64,000 nucleotides of DNA, from assembly GCA_002483285.1 (NCBI GenBank), contig DLHP01000016.1, forward strand, positions 17,480 to 81,479, given 5' to 3'. A program made the translations under genes and the position numbers. Below are positions 62,389-64,000 of this stretch, piece by piece. The stretch is from Flavobacterium sp. UBA7665. Its GTDB lineage: Bacteria > Bacteroidota > Bacteroidia > Flavobacteriales > Flavobacteriaceae. Position 1 is the first letter of the stretch. Each line of letters begins with the position of its first letter. Under the pieces are notes generated by a model. The model searched no databases and was not told where the DNA came from. It saw nothing but the letters and a program-made list of their open reading frames with translations.

Positions 62389-63171
62389 ATGGCAACGTTC
62401 AATAAAAGAGGTTACAAAACTCCAAAGGAGAAAGAGGAAAAATTAGACAACAACTATATAGAAGACGTCAAGGTTGATGAGAAAGACAGCACCACAGCAG
62501 GTGTTTTCAATACTTTAGACAGCACCGCTTCAAAAACCGAAGAATGGGTTGCCCGCAACCAGAAGTACATTTTCGGCGTAGTGTTGGCGATTGCCTTGGT
62601 AACTGTTGGATATGTGATGTACCAGAAATTTATCGTACAGCCTAAGGAACAGGAAGCAGCAGACGAAATGTTCGCGGCACAACAAAATTTCCAACAAGCA
62701 GTAGATGGCACCAAAAGCGATTCGTTGTTCAACCTTGCGCTTAAAGGCTCAGAAGGCAAATACGGTTTCAAACAAATCGCCGAGAAATATTCAGGTACCG
62801 CTGCAGGAAACCTTGCCAATTACTATTCAGGAATAGCTTTGTTGAACACCGGTAAATACGCAGAAGCGGTTACCGCACTTGAGAAATTCAAATCAGACGA
62901 TGTTATGTTAAGCGTTTTGGCTATCGGAGCGATCGGTGACGCCTATGCCCAACAAAATCAACCACAAAAAGCATTAGACCAATACGTAAAGGCTTCAGAA
63001 ATGAACCCGAATGATTTGACCACGCCGCGTTTCTTGCTCAAAGCTGGGCAAACTGCTTTGGCGATGGGTAAAAAAGCCGACGCTTTAAAATACTTCAACA
63101 CCATCAAAGACAAATACGAGTCGACTCCAGAAGGCGGCAATATAGACGCGATGATTGGTTTGGCGCAATAA
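62389..63171 (+). CDS. TPR-repeat membrane protein, YfgM-like
   Basis: The 260-residue protein has a charged cytoplasmic N-terminus (MATFNKRGYKTPKEKEEKLD), one membrane helix near residues 62-80 (YIFGVVLAIALVTVGYVMYQ) and a periplasmic TPR region (about 110-260). Repeats include YYSGIALLNTGKYAEAVTAL, AIGDAYAQQNQPQKALDQYV and LKAGQTALAMGKKADALKYF. The topology resembles YfgM, a Sec-associated periplasmic chaperone adaptor, and this is a common gene of Bacteroidota. The specific partner is unknown. It is followed by a terminator and ribH. Confidence 0.82.
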   Translation: MATFNKRGYKTPKEKEEKLDNNYIEDVKVDEKDSTTAGVFNTLDSTASKTEEWVARNQKYIFGVVLAIALVTVGYVMYQKFIVQPKEQEAADEMFAAQQNFQQAVDGTKSDSLFNLALKGSEGKYGFKQIAEKYSGTAAGNLANYYSGIALLNTGKYAEAVTALEKFKSDDVMLSVLAIGAIGDAYAQQNQPQKALDQYVKASEMNPNDLTTPRFLLKAGQTALAMGKKADALKYFNTIKDKYESTPEGGNIDAMIGLAQ

Positions 63172-63196
63172 GATTTTAAATTTTATTTTAAATTTT

Positions 63197-63238
63197 AAAT
63201 TGGAGCAGTAACTTTGTAATTGCTCCAATTTTTTTTGT
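63197..63238 (+). terminator. Terminator after the TPR gene
   Basis: AAATTGGAGCA (63197-63207) and TGCTCCAATTT (63221-63231) form an 11-bp perfect stem with a 13-base loop, then a T tract. ribH therefore probably has its own promoter, though none is clear. Confidence 0.88.
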
Positions 63239-63297
63239 TTTTTACAGATGCAACTGCTTATTTAAAATTTAAACTTCAACTTTAAAAAATAGTTACA

Positions 63298-63864
63298 ATG
63301 GCTACGGCAAACAAGAACTTATCCGAGTACGATAAAACAACACTCCCAAGTGCCCAGGATTTCCGGTTTGGGATTGTTGTTTCTGAGTGGAACGACAAAG
63401 TGACCAACGGGCTTTTTTATGGCGCCGAAACCGCTTTGATTGACTGCGGCGCATCGCCGCAAAACATCATCCGCTGGAATGTTCCCGGCAGTTTTGAACT
63501 CATCTACGGTTCCAAAAAAATGATCGAGACCCAAAAGGTCGATGTGGTCATCGCCATAGGCTGTGTCATCAAAGGCGAAACCATGCATTTTGAATTTGTC
63601 TGCGAAGGCGTGACCCAAGGCATCAAAGACCTCAATGTACTATCCGACGTTCCCGTTATTTTCTGTGTCCTTACCGACAACACCGAGCAACAATCCATAG
63701 ACCGCAGTGGTGGCCAACACGGCAACAAAGGCACCGAAGCGGCAATTGCTGCAATCAAGATGGCGTATTTGCGCCGTGAGGCTGCTAAGAATTATCCGTT
63801 TCATAGTTTGTTGGGTTCGGGGCAGAAGCAGATTGAGAATGGGCCTCTTGAATTAGAGGAATAA
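63298..63864 (+). CDS. ribH: 6,7-dimethyl-8-ribityllumazine synthase
   Basis: The 188-residue enzyme condenses 3,4-dihydroxy-2-butanone 4-phosphate with the ribitylaminouracil to form lumazine, the step before riboflavin. It has RFGIVVSEWNDKVTNGLFYG (substrate-binding Trp), NVPGSFELIYGSKKMIE, VVIAIGCVIKGETMHFEFVC, PVIFCVLTDNTEQQSIDRSG and NKGTEAAIAAIKMAYLRR. A usual His in the TxHxxxV-type segment is present as MHFEFVC. Subunits assemble as pentamers or 60-mers. A short N-terminal extension (MATANKNLSEYDKTTLPSA) is typical in this group. Confidence 0.97.
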   Translation: MATANKNLSEYDKTTLPSAQDFRFGIVVSEWNDKVTNGLFYGAETALIDCGASPQNIIRWNVPGSFELIYGSKKMIETQKVDVVIAIGCVIKGETMHFEFVCEGVTQGIKDLNVLSDVPVIFCVLTDNTEQQSIDRSGGQHGNKGTEAAIAAIKMAYLRREAAKNYPFHSLLGSGQKQIENGPLELEE

Positions 63865-63870
63865 ATTTGG

Positions 63871-63892
63871 AGCCTCAGTTTGAGGCTTTTTT
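63871..63892 (+). terminator. Terminator of ribH
   Basis: AGCCTCA and TGAGGCT form a 7-bp stem with the loop GTT, followed by five T residues, 6 bases after the stop. Confidence 0.9.
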
Positions 63893-63896
63893 ATTG

Positions 63897-64000
63897 GGAG
63901 CTGTTTGCTTCGCCAGTTCGGCCTGTGGCCTCGGGTCCCGCTATCCACTGCAATCTTTTTGACTCGTGCCTCGTCAAAAAGGATTTCCGTTTCTATCGGG
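63897..64000. repeat. Dispersed intergenic hairpin element, copy d (long form, cut by window end)
   Basis: It starts GGAGCTGTTTGCTTCGCC, includes CTCGGGTCCCGCTATCC and ends at CGTTTCTATCGGG at the window edge. The inner hairpin is CTTTTTGAC with GTCAAAAAG around TCGTGCCTC. The TTTGCTTCGCCAGTTCG segment is shared with copy a but absent from b and c. Confidence 0.8.

Overview
The window comes from a member of the Bacteroidota, most likely family Flavobacteriaceae and Flavobacterium-like. Evidence for this is the type IX secretion (T9SS) cargo proteins with type A and type B C-terminal sorting domains, a PorP/SprF-like protein, a TonB receptor paired with a DUF4249 lipoprotein, a one-polypeptide hybrid two-component regulator, a cyclophilin-FKBP fusion, and many promoters of the Bacteroidota form (TTTG about 19-21 bases before TAnnTTTG). 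It looks like ordinary chromosome. I saw no tRNA, rRNA, CRISPR array, insertion sequence or prophage.

Layout. Positions 1-11917 hold a three-gene operon: a giant repeat-built secreted protein whose start lies outside the window, a PorP/SprF-like outer-membrane partner, and an OmpA-family protein. Positions 12112-17897 hold a methyltransferase, an alkaline phosphatase, a secreted esterase/phytase-like protein, lysA, a tiny T9SS-tail protein and a lipoprotein. Positions 18172-23803 carry sucC, a GT-C membrane glycosyltransferase, a DUF1456 protein, a secreted esterase and a T9SS protein with ELW-DG repeats. Positions 23909-30528 carry a secreted S74 (endosialidase-chaperone) protein, a 52-residue ORF, a crystallin-like secreted protein and a large hybrid sensor/AraC regulator. 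Then follow uvrB, rlmF and a NudK-like hydrolase (30642-34229), two secreted proteins (34375-35887), a thiamine pyrophosphokinase, a DUF4249/TonB receptor pair (36749-39943), and a CHASE2 / FecR-like / M48 protease operon (40342-44095).

The rest is mostly housekeeping: icd, rplS and trmD, a T9SS beta-propeller protein, a dual PPIase, a small cytochrome c, a redoxin-glgA-glgC operon, an alpha/beta hydrolase, a CsaA-like protein, paiB, murB, an operon of rhodanese-thioredoxin fusion / DUF2461 / glycosyltransferase / asparagine synthase, recF, a TPR membrane protein and ribH.

The most interesting non-coding signals are four. (1) A dispersed intergenic hairpin family has four clear copies and one doubtful one; its inner stem changes sequence but keeps pairing. 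(2) TGTAACA boxes lie at similar distances upstream of both the hybrid regulator and its neighbouring secreted-protein gene. (3) Tail-to-tail gene pairs overlap by exactly 4 bases at four loci. (4) rplS has its own promoter and a short structured leader. The best candidate for a little-described protein system is the CHASE2 / FecR-like / M48 operon.
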